This document shows, piece by piece, positions 17,645-24,915 of a stretch of DNA of 39,993 nucleotides. Every line of letters begins with the position of its first letter. The first letter of the stretch is position 1. The DNA is from Bacteroidota bacterium. Lineage in GTDB: Bacteria; Bacteroidota; Bacteroidia; Chitinophagales; Saprospiraceae. The notes beneath the pieces are model-generated. The model saw only the letters and a program-made list of their open reading frames with translations, did no database searches and was not told where the DNA came from. Made by a program: the position numbers and the translations under genes. Location of the stretch: positions 1-39,993 of the forward strand of contig JAFMBH010000030.1 of NCBI GenBank assembly GCA_017858735.1. Direction: 5' to 3'.

Positions 17645-17794
17645 ATGAATACAATGTTATTCCCTAAAATATCGATAATACTTAATATTCTTGTGTTCAT
17701 TCCTGTTTACTCAGGAATACTTCTGCAGGCCAATTGGGCTGTTGATTCGTATGGAATTGAAACGCCAGCACGAGGCATTTTGCTTTCTATCTGA
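17645..17794 (+). pseudogene. Truncated small membrane-protein gene
   Basis: A 49-codon frame. It encodes one hydrophobic helix followed by NWAVDSYGIETPARGILLSI and then TGA. The YGxxTPARGILLSxY segment is, from memory, a conserved core of ~100-residue two- or three-helix proteins of unknown function in this phylum, which continue with SIYLAI and more helices. Here the stop falls just where the conserved Tyr is expected; skipping to the next frame after TCTAT gives CTGAAAATTACAGAT (LKITD) for another 18 or so codons, as if one base had been lost. Probably a decayed gene, or else a shortened functional version. Confidence 0.5.
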
Positions 17795-17873
17795 AAATTA
17801 CAGATACATCTTTTAAATCTCAAATAAACTCCCTTTTTTAACTTTTTTTTTCACAATCTATATGTAATATTGC

Positions 17874-17917
17874 TTTGGACAAAGCTTCATGTCGTCCAAA
17901 TGACGCCTATTTGTCCA
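17874..17917. promoter_or_regulatory. Cluster of GGAC-type half-sites upstream of the XRE gene
   Basis: TTTGGAC (17874-17880) and GTCCAAA (17894-17900) form a perfect 7-bp dyad; the overlapping TGGACAAA (17876-17883) is also mirrored by TTTGTCCA (17910-17917). The cluster ends 34 bases before the ATG of the XRE regulator, a usual place for a self-operator. The link to that protein is inferred. Confidence 0.4.
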
Positions 17918-17951
17918 TAATTTATCCATTTACTCATGTCATATTTGCAAT

Positions 17952-18332
17952 ATGGAATTTGGAGCAAGACTAAAAGAGATTAGAACAAGTTTGAACATCT
18001 CTCAAAAAGAACTTTCAGAACAGACAGGATTAACCCTTAGAACGATTCAAAGAATTGAGAATAAGGAGGTAAAGCCAAGTCTTTATTCATTAAAAGTTAT
18101 TGGAGAGGTATTGAAAACCGACTTGTCTGAATTTGTTAAACCATCCAATACCAAACCCTATGAGTTTAATTTAACCCTTAAAATTACAGATATGAATCAA
18201 TTTCTAAATGACTTAAAAGCCTTAGTAATTAACCACTCTAAAACAATTTTCATTATTTTTTTAGTAGTTTATCTATTCACAAGTTATGCTGATATTAAAT
18301 CGGGCATAATGGATGCATGGAATGGTAAGTAG
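17952..18332 (+). CDS. Membrane-anchored XRE-family regulator
   Basis: 126 residues. A Cro/C1-type helix-turn-helix covers about 3-62 (RLKEIRTSLNISQKELSEQ, TLRTIQRIENKEVKPSLYSL). After a short polar linker, residues 96-112 (SKTIFIIFLVVYLFTSY) form one transmembrane helix, leaving a short tail on the other side. A single C-terminal helix in an XRE protein suggests that DNA binding is tied to the membrane, perhaps controlled by a membrane partner. The half-sites upstream may be its operator. The next gene, a secreted protein, begins 66 bases downstream. Confidence 0.87.
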   Translation: MEFGARLKEIRTSLNISQKELSEQTGLTLRTIQRIENKEVKPSLYSLKVIGEVLKTDLSEFVKPSNTKPYEFNLTLKITDMNQFLNDLKALVINHSKTIFIIFLVVYLFTSYADIKSGIMDAWNGK

Positions 18333-18398
18333 CCATCTTGAAAAATCAATAAATATGAAAACCAATCTTAATTTAACAATATATTATTAAATTAATTT

Positions 18399-18923
18399 AT
18401 GCGAAAGTTATTTATCATTTACTTTTTATTCGTTTTGTTTCCAATGACTGGTATGTCACAGGAAACAAAAGTACAGGTAACTGAAAAAGTTTCCATCAGC
18501 TTCCCTGGAAAACCCGATGTTCAAAATATACAGATTGGAAGTACGCTTTATGTGGTAAAATTAGCCGATGGAACTGCTAATTTTAATGCTGTCGTTCAGA
18601 ACTTATTGGACATTGGACAAACTACAAAACAGATTAAATCACAACAGTTAAATCCTGGTTTCTGGGAACAGATGGAACTTTCTCTTATTGCACCGTATGG
18701 CTCTGAAACGAAGGTTTTAGCAAGAGAAATCAAAAAGATTGGGAGTAAAGAAGTATTAAGCCTTGCATTTAGTGCAGTGATTAATGGTATGAACAGAGAG
18801 ATAAACTCTTATTTCTTCATAGAAGGTGTTCATAGTATTAATATCGTGCACTACAAGAGAGCTGATAGTGCTTCAATAGAATTAAAAAACAATTTTTTTA
18901 ATTCGATCAAGATATTGGATTAA
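18399..18923 (+). CDS. Secreted protein of unknown function
   Basis: 174 residues with a clear signal peptide (MRKLFIIYFLFVLFPMTGMSQ, cut after about residue 20). The mature part starts with VTEKVSISFPGKPDVQNIQIGSTLYVVKLADGTANFNAVV, a beta-rich opening seen in several exported Bacteroidota proteins of unknown role, and has no cysteine or catalytic motif. Expected in the periplasm or outside. It lies 66 bases after the membrane-anchored XRE gene and may be its partner or target. A terminator follows 111 bases after the stop. Confidence 0.75.
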   Translation: MRKLFIIYFLFVLFPMTGMSQETKVQVTEKVSISFPGKPDVQNIQIGSTLYVVKLADGTANFNAVVQNLLDIGQTTKQIKSQQLNPGFWEQMELSLIAPYGSETKVLAREIKKIGSKEVLSLAFSAVINGMNREINSYFFIEGVHSINIVHYKRADSASIELKNNFFNSIKILD

Positions 18924-19034
18924 AACTTCAAAATTTGATTTTAAGAAGTATATCTCCTTGATTTTTTCATAATTACATGCTCTATCATCGTATTATGGTT
19001 TCATCTTTCGTTTGTAAATGGAGCTACCCCAGGC

Positions 19035-19066
19035 AATCCATCCCTCAGCTAACGGATGGATTTTTC
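19035..19066 (+). terminator. Rho-independent terminator
   Basis: AATCCATCC (19035-19043) pairs perfectly with GGATGGATT (19054-19062) around a ten-base loop, followed by T residues. It probably ends the transcript of the XRE and secreted-protein genes. It lies in a 398-base gap that otherwise holds only the hairpin at 19190-19210 and no full promoter match that I can see. Confidence 0.75.
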
Positions 19067-19189
19067 TTTGTCTATCAGCGAGTTAGAATTACTGCATCTT
19101 TTGACTATTTCAGGTGGACATTTTCTACATTTTAACAACTATTCATTGTTTCATTTTTCGATTTAATATCCAGTTGCTTATAAAATTAT

Positions 19190-19210
19190 ATCTGAAAAAT
19201 CATTTCAGAT
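19190..19210. repeat. Perfect 8-bp hairpin upstream of the signalling cassette
   Basis: ATCTGAAA (19190-19197), five bases, TTTCAGAT (19203-19210). It lies 111 bases before the first ATG of the four-gene cassette and is a candidate operator, for example for the LytTR regulator encoded there. There is no T tract, so it is not a terminator. Confidence 0.35.
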
Positions 19211-19321
19211 TAGGTATATATCATTTCACACGATTTTCAACGGAGTTCATCAATATAATTATTACTACTATTATTTCTTGTAGAAGTTTGTAGTGTTCAA
19301 TCATATTTTAACTTTTACAAC

Positions 19322-19636
19322 ATGAAAAAAGTAATTTTATTTATTGCATTCTTAACGACTAGCCTTGCAGCTAATGCGCAGAGTACAGAAAAATATTACT
19401 CAACAAAAAGCAAATTTTATTACTCATTTGCATGGGGGCTTTTAACGTCCAAAAATTTCCCAAAGGACAAATCAGCAGTATTTGAATTTGAAAAATCTAA
19501 GGATTCAAATTCATTATCAGAGCCGCCCTCTAATAGCACAAAATATGAGCAAAAAAGTATTCTTTGGGGAGCTATCCAATGGACAGAAAAGAAAAATAAT
19601 GTTTCATCAACTACATCCGAAAGCAATGGAAAATAA
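19322..19636 (+). CDS. Small secreted protein, first gene of the signalling cassette
   Basis: 104 residues. A textbook signal peptide (MKKVILFIAFLTTSLAANA, cut before QSTEKYY) leads to a mature part of about 85 residues rich in Ser, Thr, Lys and Asn, with an aromatic segment KFYYSFAWGLL and another, SILWGAIQWTEKK, then a polar tail. There are no cysteines and no known domain. Its last 11 bases overlap the start of the CPBP protease gene, so the two are translationally coupled. It could be a precursor or partner of the membrane protease and the sensor kinase that follow; that role is inferred only. Confidence 0.7.
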   Translation: MKKVILFIAFLTTSLAANAQSTEKYYSTKSKFYYSFAWGLLTSKNFPKDKSAVFEFEKSKDSNSLSEPPSNSTKYEQKSILWGAIQWTEKKNNVSSTTSESNGK

Positions 19637-20456
19637 TTTTATTCATTCCGCCAGTTTAGGGAAGAATGAATGGTGGCGTTATATATTGACTATTTTGACC
19701 ACTGTATTTACCATCGTCCTAACTAATTTATTGATCCGTAAATTACTGCCAACCATAAAAAAATTATTTCCTGATAGTGATTTTGGTAAAGATTTGGGCA
19801 CTTACAGTCTTGTTTTATTGGTATTCGGTATGGCTCTTTTCGCATTTCTGGTTGCCGCAAGGAAATTCCATCATAGACCAATAATGTCTTTTATTAGCGA
19901 GGATCGTAAATTCAGATTCAAATACTACTTTTTAGGATTCATTTCGTGGGCATCCCTACTATTTATTGGAAATTTAATTACAGATTTTGGAAGTTTTAAA
20001 GCCTTCATCCAAAATTTCAACCTCGCAGAATTTTCATTTCTACTTTTAATTGGCTTTATTTCCATAGGTATTCAGTCCTTTTTTGAGGAAATTGTCATTC
20101 GTGGATATTTTTTACAAGGTCTTCACCTGTGTATCAGGAATATTTTAATTCTCATACTTTTAAATGCGTTAATTTTTGCTATTTTACACTTGGGCTATGG
20201 CATAGGAAGTTTTCTTTCTTCCTGGCTATTTGGGATTACGTTTACCATAATTGTAATTCTGCAAAAAAGAATAGAATTTGTATCGGGCGCACATAATGCC
20301 AATAATTTATTATTGGCCCTTGTGTTTTTGGATTTATCTGATGTAAGTAAAGAAGAATTTAGCTGGTCAATTAATTGGACTGAATTTAGCTTACACATTG
20401 CTGCTTTATTACTGCTAATTGGATTGGTTTATAGGTTTTTAAGCAAAAAAGAATGA
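19626..20456 (+). CDS. CPBP-family intramembrane metalloprotease
   Basis: 276 residues from the ATG at 19626. A longer frame to 19482 would run inside the preceding gene and has no signal of its own, so the ATG in the overlap is preferred. About seven hydrophobic segments. The CPBP (Abi/CAAX-like) signature is complete: FFEEIVIRGYF with Glu154, Glu155 and Arg159, the second motif FAILHLGYG with His188, and HNANN with His223 and Asn227. Such proteins are zinc-independent or metal-dependent glutamyl proteases acting within the membrane, known for CAAX-type processing and for bacteriocin maturation or immunity. The kinase gene overlaps its stop by 4 bases (ATGA). Confidence 0.92.
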   Translation: MENNFIHSASLGKNEWWRYILTILTTVFTIVLTNLLIRKLLPTIKKLFPDSDFGKDLGTYSLVLLVFGMALFAFLVAARKFHHRPIMSFISEDRKFRFKYYFLGFISWASLLFIGNLITDFGSFKAFIQNFNLAEFSFLLLIGFISIGIQSFFEEIVIRGYFLQGLHLCIRNILILILLNALIFAILHLGYGIGSFLSSWLFGITFTIIVILQKRIEFVSGAHNANNLLLALVFLDLSDVSKEEFSWSINWTEFSLHIAALLLLIGLVYRFLSKKE

Positions 20457-21424
20457 GGATAAGAGTAATATATCACCTTGCATTTTGGGGATTCTTTACT
20501 TTTCTTTTTTATCAGCAGAACCAGGGAGCGAATGCACTTGAGTACCTAAAATGGCTTACCGTTCTTGGAATTTCTGCCATAATTGTTTATGTAAATCTTT
20601 ATCTACTTTTTCCAAATTATTTTTTCAGGAAAAGATATTTGATTTATTCATTATTTCTAATTCTTCTTATTGGCTTAGGTGCTTTTTCGCTAAGATCAAT
20701 TTTTAACACAGGACATTCTACTTTTGCAACAACTTTTTTTCAACATGGTATAAATCTATTTTTCTTTATTGTCATCACAAGTTCTTTTAAATTTTTTAGA
20801 GAATATAAACGTAAACAAGCGTTGTTAATATTAGCTGAAAACGAACAACTCAAAACGGAGCTTTCTTTATTAAAGTCCCAGGTGAACCCACATTTTTTAT
20901 TTAATACACTGAATAACTTATATGGGTTAATCATACAAAATCAAAACATAAAAGCTTCAGAAATTACGCTAAGGCTTTCTGATTTAATGCGTTATATACT
21001 AAAAAGCAGTAAAGAAACAAAAGTAAACCTGCAAGATGAGATCAAATTTATTGAAGATTATTTGACTATAGAAAAAATTCGGCTAACAAATAATGTTGAA
21101 ATTAAATTTGAATTTTCTGGAATAGATAAAGATATTTTAATCGCCCCATTGTTATTCATTCCAATGGTGGAAAATGCTTTCAAGCACGGATTGCAGAATA
21201 TTTCACTGGATAATTACGCACACTTTTTTTTATCCATACAAGGAAATGAGGTATTTTTTGAGGTTGAAAATTCAATTGGAAGAAAAACAGATAAACAAAC
21301 CAACAGTGGAACAGGCTTAATTAATCTTCGAAAAAGATTGCAACTAATCTACCCTCAAAAACATCAATTAGAAATAAATAAAACAGAAACTAATTTTAAA
21401 GCTATTCTATACGTGGAATTATGA
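20453..21424 (+). CDS. LytS-type sensor histidine kinase
   Basis: 323 residues. Four membrane helices near 5-22, 34-54, 62-80 and 95-113 form the sensor, with no large outside domain, followed by a short coiled coil and a HisKA_7TM/His_kinase domain. The phosphorylated histidine is His147 in SQVNPHFLFNTLNNL; the ATP site has Asn241 in PMVENAFKHGL and the G-box NSGTGLINLRKRL near 285-297. It is paired with the response regulator that begins in its last codon, and overlaps the protease gene upstream. The sensor is a helix bundle, so the signal is more likely membrane-borne or a small peptide than a bulky ligand. Confidence 0.93.
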   Translation: MRIRVIYHLAFWGFFTFLFYQQNQGANALEYLKWLTVLGISAIIVYVNLYLLFPNYFFRKRYLIYSLFLILLIGLGAFSLRSIFNTGHSTFATTFFQHGINLFFFIVITSSFKFFREYKRKQALLILAENEQLKTELSLLKSQVNPHFLFNTLNNLYGLIIQNQNIKASEITLRLSDLMRYILKSSKETKVNLQDEIKFIEDYLTIEKIRLTNNVEIKFEFSGIDKDILIAPLLFIPMVENAFKHGLQNISLDNYAHFFLSIQGNEVFFEVENSIGRKTDKQTNSGTGLINLRKRLQLIYPQKHQLEINKTETNFKAILYVEL

Positions 21425-22146
21425 AATATCAATGTTTAATAGTGGATGACGAGCCAGTTGCTCAACAAATATTGGAAAAATATATCAATCAAATTGAAGC
21501 ACTTCATTTAATAGCAAAATGCAGTAATGCTTTTGAAGCAATGAATATTTTGCATCAGGAAAAAGTTGACATCTTATTTCTGGACATTAAAATGCCTTCA
21601 CTTTCCGGGATAGAAATGCTTAAAACCATACAAAATCAACCTAAAGTAATTTTAACAACGGCCTTTTCAGAATTTGCTGTTGAAAGTTATGAATATGGCG
21701 TTATTGATTACCTTCTCAAACCCATTGCTTTTGAACGTTTTTTGAAAACAGTAAATAAAATCCTGCTACCCCAAAATATAGACTTTAATAATGGCAAGGC
21801 TGAAGAAAAGCTTACTATACAACCTACTTTTATTTTCTTTAAGGCAAATAAAAAAATCTTTAAGTATTATTTAGTTGATATACTTTTCATTGAAGGAAGT
21901 GGCAATTATATTAAAGTCCATACCCAGAACGATAAGCCTCTTATGGTTTTAGATAAATTAACGGATTTACTGGAGAAATTACCTCCCAGACAATTTTTAA
22001 GAGTGCATAAATCATTTATTATTAATATTTCACATATTATAAAGATAGAAGGGAATGTCCTATTTATCAGAGATAGAGAAATTCCAATTTCAAATACATT
22101 TAGGAAAGATTTAGATGAGGTGATACAACGTAATCTCCGCCTATAG
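21421..22146 (+). CDS. LytTR-type response regulator
   Basis: 241 residues. Receiver domain 1-120 with acidic pair Asp9-Asp10, phosphorylated Asp55 (LFLDIKMP), Thr80 and Lys100 (LLKP). The C-terminal LytTR DNA-binding domain occupies about 137-238 (DILFIEGSGNYIKVH, FLRVHKSFIINISHI, ISNTFRKDL). It is the cognate partner of the kinase, whose stop overlaps its start by 4 bases (ATGA). LytTR proteins usually bind paired direct repeats upstream of their targets; none is obvious, but the hairpin at 19190-19210 is a candidate. Confidence 0.94.
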   Translation: MKYQCLIVDDEPVAQQILEKYINQIEALHLIAKCSNAFEAMNILHQEKVDILFLDIKMPSLSGIEMLKTIQNQPKVILTTAFSEFAVESYEYGVIDYLLKPIAFERFLKTVNKILLPQNIDFNNGKAEEKLTIQPTFIFFKANKKIFKYYLVDILFIEGSGNYIKVHTQNDKPLMVLDKLTDLLEKLPPRQFLRVHKSFIINISHIIKIEGNVLFIRDREIPISNTFRKDLDEVIQRNLRL

Positions 22147-22330
22147 ATTGACATAAAGTTTAAACCTTAATACCCTATTATCCGAATACTTAATCAACCT
22201 ATTATAGTTGCATTTTTTTTTACATCGTAACCTTTTTATATGAATGACCTCAGAGAATTAAAAAACTTCGGGCCATATATTCATTTGAACAAAATTTTAG
22301 GTGATTTAAATTGATTTTAAGGGATTTAGT

Positions 22331-24259
22331 TTATGGCTCTAAACGTTCAATGAGCCTTGCGGAAATTCGGAGAAAATCCATTTCCGTTATGATGCCTATT
22401 AATTCTCCATCAGTAACCACTGGAAGGCAGCCAATTTTCTTTTCGCGCATGATATGAAGCGCTTCTATGATTGATTTTCCAGGCTCAATAACGATCGGGG
22501 AACTAATCATGATATCTTCAACCGTTTGCTGTTTGTTTCCCTCTTTTATAGAAATACCTTTTTGGCTATAAAACCTAAGGAGCAACCTGGAAGTTATTAA
22601 TCCACAAATATTACCCTTTTGATCTTCCACTGGCATATATCTGATCTTTCTCCAATCCATTAATTTTGCTACCAACTCAATGAGGTCATCTTTCGAGACA
22701 GTAAAAAGATCTGTTTGCATAAATTCCTCGACCCTCAAATTCCCCGGTCTATAATCCAGCAAATCTTTCAATTCCGGTAATTCCCAGGTATGGACAGGTT
22801 TACCCAAATTCTGATTTTCATAAATGGCGCTAGTCATTACAGTTACTGCCTCGTCCATACTTGTTTCTTTTTTCAGCTTGGTAAAAGCGCGAAGCTGCCA
22901 TCTTGCACCATTCAAATTTAATTTTGCTCGTTGAGAAATAATATCCATATAAAAATCAATATCACCTGCATTTATACCCTGAGCGGCAAGGCCTTCTTTT
23001 GCCAAAGGTATAAGCTCTTCATTGACAAGATCGGTTACGGTAATTTTCTTATCTTTAAACCAGGTAAATTTCGAATCAATTCCAAAACGAGCTGCTTTCT
23101 CAAAATTATCTCTTACATCTTCCCAGCTCATTTTTTTTCTGATATCTCCCCATTCTTTCGCACAGCCAACAACTGCGCCCAACCAAAGTGCCGCATTTGC
23201 TATTTCATCAACTACGGTAGGACCTGCGGGTAATACTCTGTTTTCTATTCGAAGATGAGGTTTTCCGGTATCACTAATACCATAACATGGTCTATTCCAT
23301 CTGTAAACTGTAGAATTATGTATTTGCAACGCACTTAATTTGGGTATTTTTCCTGCGAGGACAACCTCCATGGCATTTTCATTTGTTTCAGGATAAATTA
23401 ATGACCTAAATCGCGCAATATCTTCTTTGTAAATATCCAGAATAGAATGGTGAACCCAATCGGATCCAAAATTAACTCTTGGACTCCTTTCCCGCATGTG
23501 CTCATTAGTTGTTCTGACATCTAAAGCCTGTTGAAAAAGGGCAATTCTGGATTCGTGCCATAAACGACGACCGAAAACAATGGGAGAATTGGCCGAAATA
23601 CCCAAAACAGGAGCAGTAAGCGCTTGAGCTATATTATAATAAGGGACAAAATTTTCCGGATTAACTTGCAAATGAACTTGAAAACTTGTATTTGCCGCTT
23701 CCAAAAGAGGGGTATGACTTCTAAGTAATAATTCATCAATGCCTTGAATTCTTAATTCAAAAGCTTGTCCCAATAATTGGGCACTAAGTGATTCCACCAA
23801 TAATTTATACCTTTCCCGGGGTGTTAAATTATGAGATTCCAGATCATTTTTATGTAGTGTTGGTAAAATACCAGTAAGTAATATATCTGAATTAAAATGA
23901 GCTAATTCCGTTTTAATAATCTGTAATTTTTCATTTGTTTCTGCCTCCATATCTTTAAGTGCAGAGCCAGTGAAAACGCGTGGATCAAGATTTATTTCCA
24001 GATTAAATTTTGCCAATTCCGTATCTAACCAGGGCATATCTTTAAGTAAATCAATAATTTCCAACGCGATAGGCGCTGCCTTAAAAGATTTTTTTTGAAT
24101 AATGCACATTTCTTGTTCAGCACCTATTCTGGTTACCCCTTTTTCAAAAATGGAATTATGTAACATATACTCCAATGCTTGCATATCCTGCAAAAGATTG
24201 GAAACGAATTGTTGCCTGCCAGGTTCTCCTTTTGCTTTTTTAAATTTTTTCTCACCCAT
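22331..24259 (-). CDS. GCS2-like glutamate-cysteine-ligase-family protein with two CBS domains
   Basis: 642 residues. The N-terminal ~420 residues resemble the GCS2/YbdK carboxylate-amine ligase fold: RIGAEQEMCII near 42-52, FNLEINLDPRVF, FQVHLQVNPENF, and NFGSDWVHHSI. These enzymes join glutamate to an amine with ATP, as in the first step of glutathione synthesis, but the true substrate of this subgroup is not established. A linker leads to two CBS domains at about 509-565 and 579-638 (VEEFMQTDLFTV, VEDIMISSPIVI), which normally bind adenine nucleotides and would make activity depend on energy state. It stands alone, convergent with the two-component genes. Confidence 0.82.
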   Translation of the reverse strand: MGEKKFKKAKGEPGRQQFVSNLLQDMQALEYMLHNSIFEKGVTRIGAEQEMCIIQKKSFKAAPIALEIIDLLKDMPWLDTELAKFNLEINLDPRVFTGSALKDMEAETNEKLQIIKTELAHFNSDILLTGILPTLHKNDLESHNLTPRERYKLLVESLSAQLLGQAFELRIQGIDELLLRSHTPLLEAANTSFQVHLQVNPENFVPYYNIAQALTAPVLGISANSPIVFGRRLWHESRIALFQQALDVRTTNEHMRERSPRVNFGSDWVHHSILDIYKEDIARFRSLIYPETNENAMEVVLAGKIPKLSALQIHNSTVYRWNRPCYGISDTGKPHLRIENRVLPAGPTVVDEIANAALWLGAVVGCAKEWGDIRKKMSWEDVRDNFEKAARFGIDSKFTWFKDKKITVTDLVNEELIPLAKEGLAAQGINAGDIDFYMDIISQRAKLNLNGARWQLRAFTKLKKETSMDEAVTVMTSAIYENQNLGKPVHTWELPELKDLLDYRPGNLRVEEFMQTDLFTVSKDDLIELVAKLMDWRKIRYMPVEDQKGNICGLITSRLLLRFYSQKGISIKEGNKQQTVEDIMISSPIVIEPGKSIIEALHIMREKKIGCLPVVTDGELIGIITEMDFLRISARLIERLEP

Positions 24260-24365
24260 TATAAAAATATTATTCCCTAATATAACTAAAATTAAAAATC
24301 ACACCCTACTGAAAATCATAATTTTTAAATTATTATTGCGTTCATTTCAAATAAAACAAAGTATA

Positions 24366-24890
24366 GTGCGGATTTTTGTATTATTTTTTTGCTTACTAAC
24401 CGTTTTTTCCTGTCGAAGTGACCGACGTTTGGTTTCCTTTTTCATGTACTATCCTAATATTCGACTAAATATTCCCTCAGGTTTAAGTGGTATTTTACCC
24501 AGGGTGTATTCATTGGATCTGGTTCCATCAAACATAAAAAACTTTTTACCCGCAGGGCTTGATACCGCATTAATAACAAGAATAGAACCTGTTTCAGCGC
24601 GTTTGGTTACTTTAGACGAAAGCATCTCCTTTTATTGGCTAAGAGAATTGTCTATTAGAATATGCCAGGATAAATCGCTTACCTGCCAAACTGCGGAAGA
24701 AGTTTTTTATCAAAACGAACTAGCCTTAAGAAGACCAGCTTTAGAGATTGATTTATTTCCAACGCTCATCAACGCAAGAAAACATCTTGTAAAAAATTCG
24801 TTCAAACTGGAGGTATGGTTTTATTTACAAGACATAACGCCAAGAGAAATTCCAGCCCGTTTAGAAATGGAATTCGCCGCTTATCAATAA
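24366..24890 (+). CDS. Small putative lipoprotein of unknown function
   Basis: 174 residues from GTG at 24366, which places a short, strongly hydrophobic signal (MRIFVLFFCLLTVFSC) right at the N-terminus with the lipidated Cys at about residue 16. A TTG at 24336 would give a longer basic n-region; the frame is open still further upstream but overlaps the divergent ligase gene. The mature part contains IRLNIPSGLSGILPRVYSLDLVPSNI, then a basic, helical middle and a beta-like tail ending EIPARLEMEFAAY. Nothing identifies a function. It is convergent with queA, with 25 bases between the stops. Confidence 0.55.
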   Translation: MRIFVLFFCLLTVFSCRSDRRLVSFFMYYPNIRLNIPSGLSGILPRVYSLDLVPSNIKNFLPAGLDTALITRIEPVSARLVTLDESISFYWLRELSIRICQDKSLTCQTAEEVFYQNELALRRPALEIDLFPTLINARKHLVKNSFKLEVWFYLQDITPREIPARLEMEFAAYQ

Positions 24891-24915
24891 GTTCGAATAT
24901 GGACGGGTCACCTTT

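Noticed and set aside
17699-17718. ATTCCTG/CAGGAAT hairpin inside the truncated small gene
   Set aside because: Within a reading frame, no T tract; probably chance.
18977-19135. A 52-codon open frame in the gap after the secreted protein gene
   Set aside because: It runs straight through the terminator at 19035-19066, has no ribosome-binding site or recognisable residues, and is likely chance.
19482-19625. Longer start for the CPBP protease
   Set aside because: The frame is open inside the preceding gene, but the added 48 residues are not membrane-like and the ATG in the overlap fits translational coupling.
22240-22314. A 24-codon frame starting MNDLRELKNFGPYI
   Set aside because: It resembles the start of some proteins with LKNxGP motifs, but is far too short and has no continuation in any frame; kept only as a curiosity.
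24102-24365. Upstream extension of the small lipoprotein gene
   Set aside because: The extra part is antisense to the ligase gene and would bury the signal peptide, so the later GTG start is preferred.
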